This document shows, piece after piece, positions 9,260-20,396 of a stretch of 64,000 nucleotides of DNA. The position numbers and the translations under genes are program-made. Position 1 is the stretch's first letter. Each line of letters opens with the position of its first letter. The stretch spans positions 98,183-162,182 of the forward strand of contig WELA01010871.1 of assembly GCA_009602735.1 (NCBI GenBank), written 5' to 3'. The notes beneath the pieces are model-generated. The model saw nothing but the letters and a program-made list of their open reading frames with translations. It did no database searches and was not told the DNA's origin. Source of the DNA: Mesotaenium endlicherianum. Its lineage: Eukaryota > Streptophyta > Zygnematophyceae > Zygnematales > Mesotaeniaceae.

Positions 9260-10389
9260 TCACCTGTCCCTGGCTACGGAAATGATAGTGAGGGAGGTGC
9301 CCCAGCCGCCCGAAGGAAGGTGGAACCGTTTCAACGCCCCTTTAGCATCGGTGAGCTGATCTTTAAATTCCCAAGTGTCCCCAGAGGCATCGTAACCTTT
9401 CCATCGGATGAGGTACTTCATGACATATTTAGACGATCGACGGACAGAGCGAGCGTCTAAAATCTCCTCGACCTCATATTCCTCAACGTCACCCTCTCTG
9501 ACAGCGGGGATTGGTCCCGGTTGGACAGGTAACCGACCGGTGAACAGTTTGTCACCTTTGATGTACGGTTCCAGGAAAGAGACATTAAAAACTGGGTGAC
9601 CCTTGTAGTCTGCTGACATATTCAGTTTGTAAGCATTCTGACCGACACGGCGCACCACCGAGTATGGACCGACCCAGACAGGGCCAAGCTTTTTCTTGAC
9701 CACACCAGGCAGGTACAGGTGCTGAGAATGCAGTTTGACCTAATCGCCCTTAGAAAATGTCAGCTCGCGACGGTGCTGATTAGCGTATTTTTGTTGATTT
9801 TCTTCGGCTGTGTGCAGGTTATGTTGGACCTCTGACAGGGTGTCAGCAAACTCCTGACTTAACTGGAGAGAGACCGGATTGTCAATCCCTTCCGGATGAG
9901 TCAAAGACTCCCCCAGTACATCTAAAGGAGACTTAGGGGCTCTACCCAGGCTGAGTTCAAAAGGAGTCTTGCCCGTTGACGCGTGCACCGCATTGTTGAC
10001 AGCGTACTGAATTTGAGGCAACAGGTTATCCCAATTATCTTGTTTTTGGTTAATATATGCTCTCAGCACATCCTGCAGAACGCGGTTAGTTCTTTCAGTC
10101 TGCCCATCAGTCTGAGGGTGGTAAGTGTGCTGAGCAGCTGTTTGACACCCATTAACCCCATTAAAGCTCCCTAGAACTTAGAGGTGAATTTTGAGTCTCT
10201 GTCTGAGATGATATTAGAAGAGAGCCCATGTTGGCATACTACATGGTTGTAGAACTGTCTCGCTGTTTCAAGTGCAATTACTTTGACAGTTGTGGGGATA
10301 AAAATGACCATTTTTGTCAATTTATCAACGACTACCAGTGTTGAATCATGCCCATTGGCAGTTCTTGGTAGTGAGACCACCCAGTCATG
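9260..10389 (-). pseudogene. Integrase and chromodomain of copy B (broken)
   Basis: Three consecutive frames carry the rest of integrase. 10380-10171 holds the core up to ISDRDSKFTSKF. 10069-9740 holds the later core and the linker. 9703-9260 holds the C-terminal part with a complete chromodomain (EYEVEEILDA ... YLIRWKGYDASGDTWE). Breaks: a one-base deletion at ISMD near 10385, damage near 10120-10170, and a stop near 9740. Relative to copy A the protein sequence is otherwise very similar, so the inactivation is recent. Confidence 0.9.
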
Positions 10390-12563
10390 GATATAGTTTC
10401 CCAGCGTCCAGCTGGGATGGGCAGTGGTTGCAAGAGACCTCCCGGTGGTGTGTGCCGAGACTCATTTCTCTGACACTGATCACAGGACTTCACATATTTC
10501 AAGACCTCCCGGGGTAACCCCTCCCAATGATAATGTTTTGCCAGTTTGCCAACAGTTTTGGCCTGCCCCAAATGTCCACCCAGGAGACTGTCATGCGCTT
10601 GACTCAGTAAGAGAGACCTTATTACTAAGTTATTAGGAATGACCAGCTTCAGCCTCCCTGAAGTGGTTTCAGTCACCCAGACCCCTCCTTTAAGCCGGTA
10701 CCCGAGTGCAGTAGCAGGACACAAAACATCCGTGGGGCTGGGCTCAAATGTTGGGTCAGAAAGGTAGGCTTTCCTAAGTTGTTCAAGGAAGGACTTTGTC
10801 ACCTTTAGTGAAGTGATTGCACAAAGAACTTTATCGACAGCGTGCTGACTAAAGTTCCATTCTTGCAAGTCAGGTCTTCTAGAGAGTGCATCAGCAGGAT
10901 TCAACTTCCCTGGTTTGTAGTCGATCTGGACTTGGAACTGCTCCAGCATCTGGCTCCAGCAGTTCTCCCTCCTCGACAGCTTGGACTTTTTCTGAAAGTG
11001 AGTCAGAGCTAGATGATCTGTAATCACCTTAAAAGCTTTACCATGTAAGTATGCTCTCCACTGTTTGAGCACATGAATGATAGCTAGCAGTTCTTTATCA
11101 TGCACCGAGTAATTAATCTCCGCTGGATTAAATTTCATAGACTCGTACAACACAGGATGCCAATCCTGCCTTACCTTACCATCCTTTGTGGTTTTGTCAG
11201 CGGGCTGCAACAAAATAGCACCCATGGCAAAGTCAGAGGCGTCAGTAACCACCTGCACCGGTTTGCTGGGGTCATACACGGCTAGCACCGGGGCAGAACA
11301 AAGAGCATCTTTAAGAGTCTGGAAGGCAGCCTGCTGCTCTTCCCCCCACACATACCCTATGTTTTTTTTAGTAAGATCAGTCAATTTACTGGCCTTTGTA
11401 GAATAATTATCAATAAATCTCCTATAGTAGTTAGCCAACCCGAGGAAGGATCTAACTTCAGAGACAGACTGTGGTATTGGCCAGTCCCTTATGGTCTGGA
11501 CTTTCTTAGGATCCACACTGGTGCCTGCTTTACTGACGACGTGGCCTAAGGATTCAATACTTTCTTTATAGAAATCACGCTTGCTCACTGTAGCATATAA
11601 GTGATTTTTTCTCAAAGTGGCCATGACTGTGTTCAAGTGTTGAGCGTGCTGAGCTTCATCGTTAGAGAAAATTAAAATATCATCCAAGAAAACTTGCACA
11701 AACTTATCCAAATAAGGTCTGAAAATGTCATTCATAGCACCCATGAAGGTCGCAGGGGCATTTGTCAGTCCAAATGGCATCACGTTGAACTCATAGTGTC
11801 CATAACGTGTGCGGAAGGCAGTCTTGTGTTCATCCCCCTCAGCAATTCTGATTTGATGATAACCACTCTTGAGATCAATCTTACTGAACACCTTAGCACC
11901 AGACAGGGTATCGAGCAAGTTCTCGATTCTAGGTAAAGCATACTTGTTCTTTACTGTAATTATGTTCAAAGCTCTATAATCCACACATATCCGCATACTG
12001 CCATCCTTTTTCTTAACAAACAGGATGGGTGCGCCATAAGGTGATTTACTGGGGGAAATATAACCATTTTCCTCAAGCTCTGCGATCTGTGTTTTCAACT
12101 CCTCACTCTCCACATAAGACAAGCCATAAGTGCGTTGCCAGGGTGGCTGACTCCTAGGTAATAAATCAATTCTATGATCTACTTCTCTCTTAGGGGGTAG
12201 TCCTGGAGGCATATTAAATACATCCGTATACTGAGCAACAATCTTTGCAGCAGTAGGGTGCTCCGGAGGGCTTACCTTTTTCTCCACCACTTCTTCAGGT
12301 TGAGGAGGTACCTCTCTTAGCAACAGACAAAACATTCTGTCTTCCTTCTGGTTCCAGCTTTTGACGAACTCCATTGCATTCAGCAACTTGCATCCTTCTA
12401 AAAGCCTCTTCTTTTTTTTCATTTGCCATCCATACAGGACAAGCGGAAGAGCACTGGTGGGTGCCAAATTAGTCTGCACATCATTGGCTCCTCTCACTTT
12501 AACTGTACCTCTGCTCCAACACACTTCAGCTTGATGTCTGTTAAGCCTGGACCTGCCTAGCAC
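10332..12563 (-). pseudogene. RT, RNase H and integrase zinc domain of copy B
   Basis: An open stretch of 743 codons. It contains the whole RT (LDD context [10 protein letters not shown]), RNase H ([26 protein letters not shown]) and the integrase HHCC zinc domain ([21 protein letters not shown]). The zinc domain is intact here, unlike copy A. It ends where a one-base deletion follows ETISM. The N-terminal side joins a remnant of the gag/pol overlap after loss of the protease core. Confidence 0.93.
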
Positions 12564-12850
12564 GAGATCATAAAAGCCAGTGTTGAGTACCTCCTTTCCT
12601 GACTTTCACGTTGTTCTCTTGACTTAGCAAAGAAATGTTGGACATCAGGTGGAACAAGAGCATCTAGAGTGTGCACTCTCTGGACGTCTATATTGCTGAT
12701 GGTCTCCTTTATCTGTTTGTCAGGCATGCATAGTGAATCCAGTTCAGCAGGACCCATAATACCTGCTACGAGGGCAGCTAGTGACGACTCACTATCTCTA
12801 GCATCCTCACAGTCAGTAGACTGGAATACTGACTGTTGCTGTCTTTTAAA
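12557..12850 (-). pseudogene. pol N-terminus of copy B with protease core deleted
   Basis: The -1 frame entered at the slippery site continues through KRQQQSV and [10 protein letters not shown] to SREQRESQ. It then jumps to sequence that in copy A lies just after the protease ([14 protein letters not shown]). The DGGASHTF active-site region is therefore missing and the frame is lost at the junction. The deletion is over 200 bp by comparison with A. This copy would need protease supplied by another element. Confidence 0.85.
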
Positions 12851-14298
12851 GGCTGGTCTTTTCTCTCGACTTTTGGAAGGTGCTTGTCTGGACACTGCTC
12901 TCTGAAGTGACCTGGCTGCTGGCAATGGAAGCAAATCAATTTTGCTGAGGCTGGTCTCGGCTTAGTCCTACCACCAACTCTTCCATAGCCGCCTCGAGGG
13001 AAACCACCTCTACCTCTAGACTGTATGGCATTATACTCATACTCATATCCATCACCCTGATCATCCTCAGCCTGGTCTCCTTCAATTGCATTGTAGGAAC
13101 CGTGGGGCTTTTTGACAATCTTAGACATCAAAGCATTACTCTGGCGCTTGTGATTGAACTGCTGCTGATCCCAGGCGTCAGCATCCTGGATGAAGTCAGC
13201 CAGTTTCTCATACTTTTTCTCAGCAAAATGACCCGAGACCTCGGATTTCAAGCCATACCTGAATTATGCTATCCTTTACCGTTCTGGCAAGTCTGGCAGC
13301 TTCATCATGTTCTCCTGGAACTTTTGAGCAAACTCAGCAACTGAAGTGGTCTGCTTCAGTGTCAGGGAGATCATCGCATAGATAGCTTTCTCCTACTGGT
13401 TGATGACATCAAACTTCTCATGCAACTTCTCGACAAACTCTACCCACGTAGGGTCACCGAGTTGCCGAGCCTTACGCTCTTCCTTCCAGTAAAGCCACCA
13501 GTCTGCGGCACTGCCTTTCAGTAGCGCACCGGTGTGCCTGACCTTCTCGTAATCTTGCAGTTCCGGGTAGTTCTCCAGCCACTACTCAACATCCGCGAGA
13601 AACTTGATCAGGTAATATTTTTCGTTTCTCTCAAGATCATATTCCTGGGGAGGTTTCGGCTTGGGCTTACTAGGCCCTCGGCCACCACTACTAGTAGTTC
13701 GAGACCTAAGTTGGTCTCTGTCCCGCAGTAGAGACATTATGATTCTTTTGTCCTCCTGTTGGGACTGATACATGGTCGCCAATTGCGACTGCATTTGAAC
13801 GAACATTGCTCCCAAGTCTACACTCTTGGGTGGTAGTCTAGCAAATGCAGCAGCAGCATTGGCATCTACTCGATGAGTAGTGTCTTCAACAGTCCCTCTC
13901 GCTCCTGCAGCAGCAATTCCTGCCGCATTCAGCCGGTCACGTATTTGACCTAGGGGTACATTGAGTTGTACAGCAGGAGGTGGGTTCAGAACATTGGCCC
14001 TGGATGCCATAAGTTCTTCAACCGTGCGCTCGTCAGCGGGCTGTCCTTCCCTCCTTTCTGTATCTTCAGCAGCCTTTGCTAATTGTTCATCTAATCTAGC
14101 TCTCTCCTCCTCAGCTTGCTGTGCTGCGACTGCGGCAATAGCAGCTGCCTTGTTTGCAGCCTCTCTAGCTGTAGTATCTGCCACTGCTTTAGAATAGGTA
14201 CGGGTTCCCGCTACATGGCTTTCCGCCTGGTTTACATTCTCGTTATCCTGGTTCTCTATGTCTCGGGAGTTGCTAGTTTGAGACCTTGTCCTTACCAT
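12778..14298 (-). pseudogene. gag of copy B (frame broken)
   Basis: ATG at 14298 ([13 protein letters not shown]) opens 238 codons, ending in a stop at VE*W near 13582. Gag sequence continues to the zinc knuckle (CFHCQQPGHFREQC) and the end at 12778. At least one further break lies near 13260 (TGG to TGA-type changes around the RYGLKSE region). The domain order is as in copy A: Ala/Glu-rich N-terminus, retrotransposon gag domain, Arg/Gly-rich region, CCHC knuckle. Confidence 0.9.
12809..12850 (-). promoter_or_regulatory. Predicted -1 frameshift signal (copy B)
   Basis: TTTAAAA at 12850-12844, a 7-nt spacer, then the same perfect 10-bp stem (12836-12827 with 12818-12809). One loop base differs from copy A. 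That change turns the gag stop TAA into TAT, so gag runs on to 12778, while the stem is untouched. Confidence 0.75.
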
Positions 14299-14319
14299 AC
14301 AAAGAAGACTATGATAACT

Positions 14320-14331
14320 GCTCCGATACCA
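14320..14331 (-). other. tRNA primer-binding site (copy B)
   Basis: Minus-strand TGGTATCGGAGC, identical to that of copies A and C, one base after the LTR end. Confidence 0.85.
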
Positions 14332-14332
14332 C

Positions 14333-15056
14333 TAAAATGAATCGACTTACCAAATAGGCGATTAACAATTAATAAAGATCTTTATATCAGCAAGTAATCT
14401 TTATGGATTTTCCGTTAACTGATTAAATAAGGACAACACACTAGCAGTGAACAACACTCGTAACTCAAATGCGAGTAAACTAGCATCAATAATGCAATCA
14501 GTAAACTCATACATAAGCAAGGTTAGAAGACAGTGCGTATCAATGGCTTCTCGCCTTGGATTCAGATCTCTCTCAGTAAGCTGTACAAGAGAGTTGGCCT
14601 CGTTTCCGAATGCCCAACTCGAGAGCAATGCCTAGCATATGTACATGGAATGAGTTTACTGTTCAACGGTCAGTGCGATGGCATCGCCTACCCGGGAGTT
14701 AACCACGTTGGTAGGACCACGGTTAACCAAATCCACCCCCATCTCCCATCATCCCGAATCGCCATCCATCATAGGGATGTCATCTGGCCATTCATCTAGC
14801 ATACCACACTTAGATGCATATCGAGCATATCGAGGCAGTTCGCTGCTACCGAGTATGGAAGTCAGCTGGCTGTCAAAGAATGTGTCAGCAAGTTGACTGA
14901 AGCTGACTACAGCCTGCTGCTTCCGGCTGAGTCATTAAATTGATATTAAATATAAAGTCCAGCAGACTGATTGTTAACTAGAGTTCAGCAGGCTGAACTT
15001 ATTTAACTGTTATATTTAAATGAATATTATATCAACCAATATACTGATTCATTACA
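14333..15056 (-). repeat. 5' LTR of copy B (complete, 724 bp)
   Basis: Runs on the minus strand from TGTAATGAATCAGTATA (15056) to TTCATTTTA (14333). The upstream part holds several short imperfect palindromes of the type CAGTCTGCTGGACT and a conserved CCTACC...GGTAGG hairpin. TATAAAG lies ~40-50 bases before the 3' end. It aligns along its whole length with 34557-35265. Confidence 0.92.
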
Positions 15057-16429
15057 CTCAATGTGCCCAAAGGTCACATTGTTGGCTCTTCGCGACTCCA
15101 AGGACCTCTGACCAATAGCGTACGAATTTGCAAGCTTGATAAAGTACACTTAGCATGTATTAGCATAGTATATGAGCACCATTCGAGCTATAACTTACTG
15201 ACTGCATCATTTATTCCTGAAGGAAGCTTCCTTGAGTTTCACATCTACTTTTGAGGCGTTATCTAGATAGCATTGGTCGAGGTAAGCTCCGCCACTGAGA
15301 GCCATGCCTCCTCTTCCTTGCATTATTTTTGATTGGTGTGTGTTGCGTTTAGCCAATAGGAGAGCTAGTTCGTGGACCTAGGAGAGTCTCCTAGTGTGAC
15401 TGTGTGCATTGAATCCGCCGCCTTCAACGCCGGTTTTGCAGGAAGTATATAGCAGTAGATGGCCTTAGAAGGACATCTTTTTAGAAGTCAATAATGCCAG
15501 CTGTAAGCCACAAAGTTATTAATATAGCTTTCACTTTTACCTCTTGTGTTTTTAGGACCACTTAGTTTCTCTCTTGTGAAGAGCAAGCCCTCCTGGCTTT
15601 CCAGTCACTTGAAGAACTTCACAAGTGGTGAGCGAAGTCACAGCTTTAAATGAATCTTGCTTATTCAAGATAAGTATATTCCATTTAAATGTATAGAATC
15701 AGAGATAGGTGGAAGCATGTAAAATCAGGGAGCAATCTTTGCCCTTAGAGTGAATTCCGTTTACCCATCTATATCCCTTGGCTCACTTACCGTAGTGTGC
15801 CATAGTTGCACACTAACACAAGGCACACAAAAGAGGCAAGCTTGAGGTCTAGAGCTTCTCCTTTAGAAACTCATGGCCTCTTGCCTACCAGGCATACAAG
15901 CATGTATAAGCACATACACAACATCAAGGGACTGAACAGCAAAGGCACTCTCATTCAGGTGACCATAAAGTAGCTAAAACACATCCCACTGACTTAGGCG
16001 CAAAACCATGGAATCTGTCCGCTATGTGACCCCAAAATGTCAAAGGATACAACTCTGTCAATACTACTTCAAATTAAGCAAACTGAATGGCAACGGACGC
16101 ATCTCCACAAAAGCTTTCCGAAAAGTCCTAGTTTGCTGGAGCATAGACGAAGACGCCATGTCAATTTCCGTGAAAGCTGGTCATAATAACGAACCCAAAA
16201 GTGCACACATCACTTGCAAGTAGAAAATCCGACTCTAAAGCCTACTGTCCAGAATGAGGGACCACGAGATCCGAGCCTGCTATGTATCTAGTGACCACCT
16301 GGTTGACCACGGCGTAAGGTGCGCCGTTTCGTGAGAAACCCGTTAAGTTGGGACCCACGGATCTAGGTATAACTACCATATTAATTGGTCGGTGGACTGA
16401 AGTCCTAACTGTTTCGTTGACTGACGACA
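15057..16429. other. Gene-free stretch
   Basis: Only short frames without recognisable motifs. No RNA gene or structured repeat is apparent to me. Confidence 0.6.
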
Positions 16430-16901
16430 GCTCCGCCTACCCAGGAGTTAACCATACTGGTAGGACATCGGTTTATCGAATCTCAGTCGACCTCTTGACT
16501 TTCAGTATACTACGGTCACATGTGCCAATCTACAAATAATTATCTAAATGAATACAACTATCCTCAGTATACTTAGTCCAAGTATACTAACTATTTATTA
16601 TACGGGCTTACTATGTATCAACCTACTAATATATGTCCTATATATAACTGGTGTATAAATCTCAGCCAACTATACTATGATACACAAGTCATCCTGCTGA
16701 CCTTTTCAACAAAGTGAGCAAACTACACTATGATACAAAAGTCATCCTGCTGACCTTTTTGACAAAGTAAGTAAACTTGCATTATATCGACATACATTCA
16801 TTTAGATGAACTTGCACATGTGAGTATATTGACATAATACTTATTTAGGGTTGTATTTATATATGCAATTATATAAATAACTAACGGACTGATTCATTAC
16901 A
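16430..16901 (-). repeat. Decayed partial LTR of the chromovirus family
   Basis: CCGCCTACCCAGGAGTTAAC followed by GGTAGGACATCGGTT matches the conserved hairpin region of the intact LTRs. The stretch ends in TGATTCATTACA (16890-16901), the inverted LTR terminus. The interior is strongly diverged and carries a 53-bp tandem duplication. It is an old, truncated insertion. Confidence 0.75.
16668..16773. repeat. 53-bp tandem duplication
   Basis: Two adjacent copies (16668-16720, 16721-16773) share CTATGATACA and AGTCATCCTGCTGACC, with a few substitutions. Confidence 0.85.
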
Positions 16902-17415
16902 CAGCTTAAACCTTGCCATATTACTACTCTTGAAGATCATGATGTGCTTCCAGTGATCTTTTGAGCTAGACTTCATAAGTTATTCCTACCAAATTACAGC
17001 CTTGATGTGCTTACTCTGGAGAGTACACACTCCCTAATTAAAACATTTGTCAGTTGACCTTCTTTTGGCCTTAAGGCCACATGCATTTCCATTTTTCATT
17101 GTAGCAAACCCTGCTTGTCTACCTGTGTCTTGCTTATGCCGATCAGACGCGCCCGACCCCTTAATGCACGGCATTGCACAAGACGATGAACATTTTTACG
17201 CTTCAGAGTTGGAGATCAGGCGGAGATCATTCCCATGCAGTTTCTTTGGCATTTAACGTAGAAATACCAAGAAATAGCATCTTCGCCTGCCGTGGAGGGC
17301 TCATTTTCTCCACTTTGCTTGGCTTAGCATTGAAAAAATCCAAACGGAGATGGCCGGGAATCGAAAGCTGGCGCGTTTTTTGGCGTCTCGGTCCAAATCG
17401 GTGTGATTGGCCCCG
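16902..17415. other. Gene-free stretch
   Basis: No recognisable coding or RNA feature. Confidence 0.5.
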
Positions 17416-17649
17416 TTAGGGGTGGTTAGGTGTCGACGGTCGTTCACTATAATGCAAATATTTCCTTCGATATCTTTTGGGGTCGAGGCAACCGATGTGG
17501 AAGTTGAGGTTGCAGCTGTCGCAGAGCAGCATCTTGGCCTCTTGGTCAGGGCTGTGGCAGATCTGGCACGCCCAGTCCTTGGGCGGCCGCCCGTCGCGGG
17601 GACGAAACTGCACATCAAGGTTAAGAAGATGCACTTTGACATTGGACAT
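17416..17649 (-). pseudogene. PHD zinc-finger fragment
   Basis: A 77-codon frame whose residues 26-57 fit the first part of a PHD finger: WACQIC, then C43, C46, H51 and C54 (CDSCNLNFHIGC), i.e. C4-H-C. The last two zinc ligands are missing because the frame turns into unrelated sequence and stops. PHD fingers typically read histone H3 tails. The fragment lies about 0.7 kb from, and opposite to, the DNA methyltransferase relic. Both kinds of domain occur in transposable elements, so a common origin is possible but not shown. It could also be one exon of a host gene. Confidence 0.65.
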
Positions 17650-18389
17650 GGGCTAGACCGTTTCCATTTTGACCACTTTACCAAATGGAATTTGATTTCG
17701 AGCCGAATCGACCCGTTCAAATGGATTTTGTTCCATTTGAGGCCTCAAATGGATTTTGATGTCCATGGAAAGCAAAATCCTCTGGCGCTCCTCGCCGATC
17801 CACAGCAAAAGGGAACTCCGGAATCAATTGTTGTGTTTTCCGGCCGTCTGCGGCTGACACGTTGTCTTCCGCTCTCGATCCGTAGTCGCGAATTTGGAAT
17901 GGTTGGCATCATTGTTATGAGATTATGACACAATTTCATGATTCACTCCGACATCCAGCATTATCTCTTAGTTTGGTAGTTTGCGTCGTTGAACTAATTC
18001 GCGACACTATTTGAGCCTCCACAATGACAACCGTCATGGGTGGCCTGTCGCTACTAAGGTGGCGGTTAAAAACGTAGTCACTGGAAGTGTTGAATGTCGT
18101 TTGTTGTCGTCGAACGTCGTACGCTTTCAACAGTTGGGGGGAGGCCGTACGCCGTACATGCAAAGAGCAAGTGTTGACCAGTGCCGACTATGAAGATGAT
18201 CTAAGCTCACGTGAGGCACAGCCTTTGCGGAGATACATGGTATGACGACAATAGCCGAAGTTCTTGCATGGCACTTGGTGCGAGCATGGCACGTATTCGT
18301 CTGATTAAGTAGCGGATCTTCAACCTGGACGTTTGACACCTGCCCTGAAGCTACTCATGTTATGTTTGTCTTGCACTCCCTTCAGGCCC
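17650..18389. other. Gene-free stretch between PHD fragment and methyltransferase
   Basis: No supported gene. It contains a 22-bp perfect palindrome (17732-17753) and three nearby copies of CAAATGGATTTT-like sequence. Confidence 0.5.
17732..17753. repeat. 22-bp perfect palindrome
   Basis: Half-site TCCATTTGAGG followed directly by its inverse CCTCAAATGGA. The half-site core recurs nearby as TTCAAATGGATTTT (17716-17729). Confidence 0.9.
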
Positions 18390-18398
18390 CCATTCAAG

Positions 18399-20396
18399 AT
18401 GGCAGCATCCTACATTCGCGTTCCCGCCCGCTTTTTCGGAGAGGATTGGGCGACCCAAAAGCATGGCGGGCAGGCCGACACTATCTCCTATGAAGGCTTG
18501 CGCTTGGAGGTGGAGCTGCATATCTTTGGAGCCATAAACCACCGCCATGGCGAGCGAAATGAAGGCGACTGTTATTGGGTGGACGAAGATAGTGTGTCAC
18601 AATATCACGTACCCACAGTTAAAGCGCGTGCTACATTTGATTGCACATATGATTTACACAATTTCGTAGCTGCTTTTGTCTTCAAAAACCCTAGGCTGCA
18701 CAGGGATGCCAGTTAGAGGTTATTAGGCGCTGTAAACTGCCCAGCATCCTACATCCCCATTTTATTGCCAGTGGTTTCTATGACTACCCACCATATATTG
18801 GCACAATAGTCCACTGCACTAAGCTAAGCTTGGACTTTTGGTAAAATATCGTCTGCCATACGTGTACTGCCCCACTTTGATGGGCAAATGATTTCACCTG
18901 AAGAGAGACGGCAAAGAAGAGTACCCCTGAAAGTGTGCAGTCTGTTTGCTGGTATAGGTGGATTTGAGTTGCCATTCCACGTCCAGGGGCACAACATATG
19001 TGTCTTGTTGAAAGTAATTTCCACTGTCAGGTCCTCCTCAGGGAGCACTTTCCTGGTGTTCAAGTCCATTCGGATGTAGTGAGCATGGGCAGTCTTCCCC
19101 CAGGCATCAACCTTGTCCTGGCGGGCTTTCCCTGCCAGGATGTGTCGACGAGAGGTAACACAGGCGGGGAGGTTGCATAGTTGAAGCCAACCAGTCTCAT
19201 TATACACCTGTGGCGCCTCTTAGAACAGCAGAGAGTGCCTATCATCGTTATGGAGAATGTCCTGGGCTGCTCACGAGAAAAACACTGAGTGGGACTCCCT
19301 ATATATCCCATGTTGCTCACAATCTGCACGTCTTGGGTTACAATTGGGCTTACAGAACCGTGCAGTGCCTGTCCTTGGACAGCCCCAAGCTAGGGAGCGG
19401 GTCGTCATTCTTGCCAAGCGCTGTGGAGATCCGCGTGACCTGCTATTGACTCCTCACGCGTTTTGCAATCAGACAGAAATATGCATCTGTGCCCATCACA
19501 GCCTAGTGGAGAAGATTGAGTACGAGGGAGTGTGGGTATTGGGATTGAATGAGGCATCGCCCTACAAGGGATACGGCCTCTATCCGACAGTCACGTGCGT
19601 GAACTCCAACCTCCTCGTCGTGGCAGAGGAGGTGGGCCGCACCTCTCGCCTCCGGGTGCTAGGCGTGGAGGACGTAGAGACCTTGCAAGGATTCCCAGTT
19701 GGCTGGACAAATTGTATGGCCCACGCAAAGCGTCAGCTTTACCACTTAGGTAATGCCATTCCGGTAGGCCTTTCGGCATGGATTGAGAGTAGAATATCTC
19801 ATGCCTACGAAGATAAGTACGATTCTAGCAAGGACCCGCCGTTGCACGAGGTGGCCACCAGGCCGAAGGCTGCCTGGCAGATGCAGAGTGGTGATTTTAG
19901 GATACATCAGGCGATCCACGTGTTGGCATTGGTAGATGCACCTCCTGTCGCTTCCATACCCGGTTCTCTCGTGCACGGGTCGATCGAGGAACAAAGGTGC
20001 GCTAAGAGCAAACTCGTGCGGTGGTTTGATTGGCCGCGGTGTGACAAGAAGTGGGCAAGCATTGGAAGCCTGGCACAGCCCCTGAGACACGCGTTGCTGG
20101 CGACATGTCGTGCGTCCCTCTGTCAGGTGGCCATCAATGCGCTATCCACATGCAGTGAGCCCTGCGCTCCGCCACAAGTCGAGGGTGGCCTCACGAACAA
20201 ACAGTGGGCCTCGCTGAACCTGTTGTCTACTGGAAGGCTAAAGCCCGTGAGAGGCAGCTGTGGTGCCCTGAGGTGCGCACTACCTTTCAGCCACTTTGTG
20301 GAGGAGGAGATTAGAGTAAAGAAGGACTCAAGTCATCTTACTTGTGACACGCTGGCAGCAACCTTCAACACGTGGCTTTTTGGAAAAAGTGCATAG
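18399..20396 (+). pseudogene. C5 cytosine DNA methyltransferase relic
   Basis: Conserved C5-methyltransferase motifs lie in canonical order: motif I SLFAGIGGFELPF (~18930), motif IV FPCQDVS with the catalytic Cys codon at 19134-19136, motif VI VPIIVMENV (~19240), motif VIII QARERVVILA (~19390), then VLGVEDVETLQGFPVGWT and motif X LGNAIPVGLSAWI (~19750). The enzyme would transfer methyl groups from SAM to cytosine. The order excludes a rearranged DRM type. Breaks: TAG at 18714, a shift near 18995, TAG at 19178, TGA at 19286 and two more shifts before 19375. After that 19257-20396 is open, with an unrecognised C-terminal extension of ~180 residues. An upstream piece (18399-18716, MAASYIRVPARFFGEDW) may be an N-terminal domain or exon. 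No RT is adjacent. Confidence 0.85.

Larger units (their letters stand above)
7503..15056 (-). mobile_element. Chromovirus copy B (Ty3/gypsy)
   Basis: Second minus-strand copy of the family. From its 5' end: LTR 15056-14333, primer site, gag with a frame break, frameshift signal, pol lacking the protease core, noncoding block, ORF3, then a rearranged 3' LTR (7952-7503). The normal polypurine tract is absent; ORF3 runs straight into TGTAATGAATC of the LTR. It is non-autonomous as it stands. Target duplications cannot be checked because the 3' LTR ends at the gap. Confidence 0.93.

Noticed and set aside
1-15056. Many plus-strand frames of 60-110 codons across copies A and B
   Set aside because: They lie antisense to gag and pol and recur at the same offsets in both copies; they are shadows of the coding strand.
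18399-20396. A functional host DNA methyltransferase with introns
   Set aside because: The frame changes fall inside motifs without usable GT-AG sites, and in-frame stops interrupt conserved stretches, so a pseudogene is the better reading.
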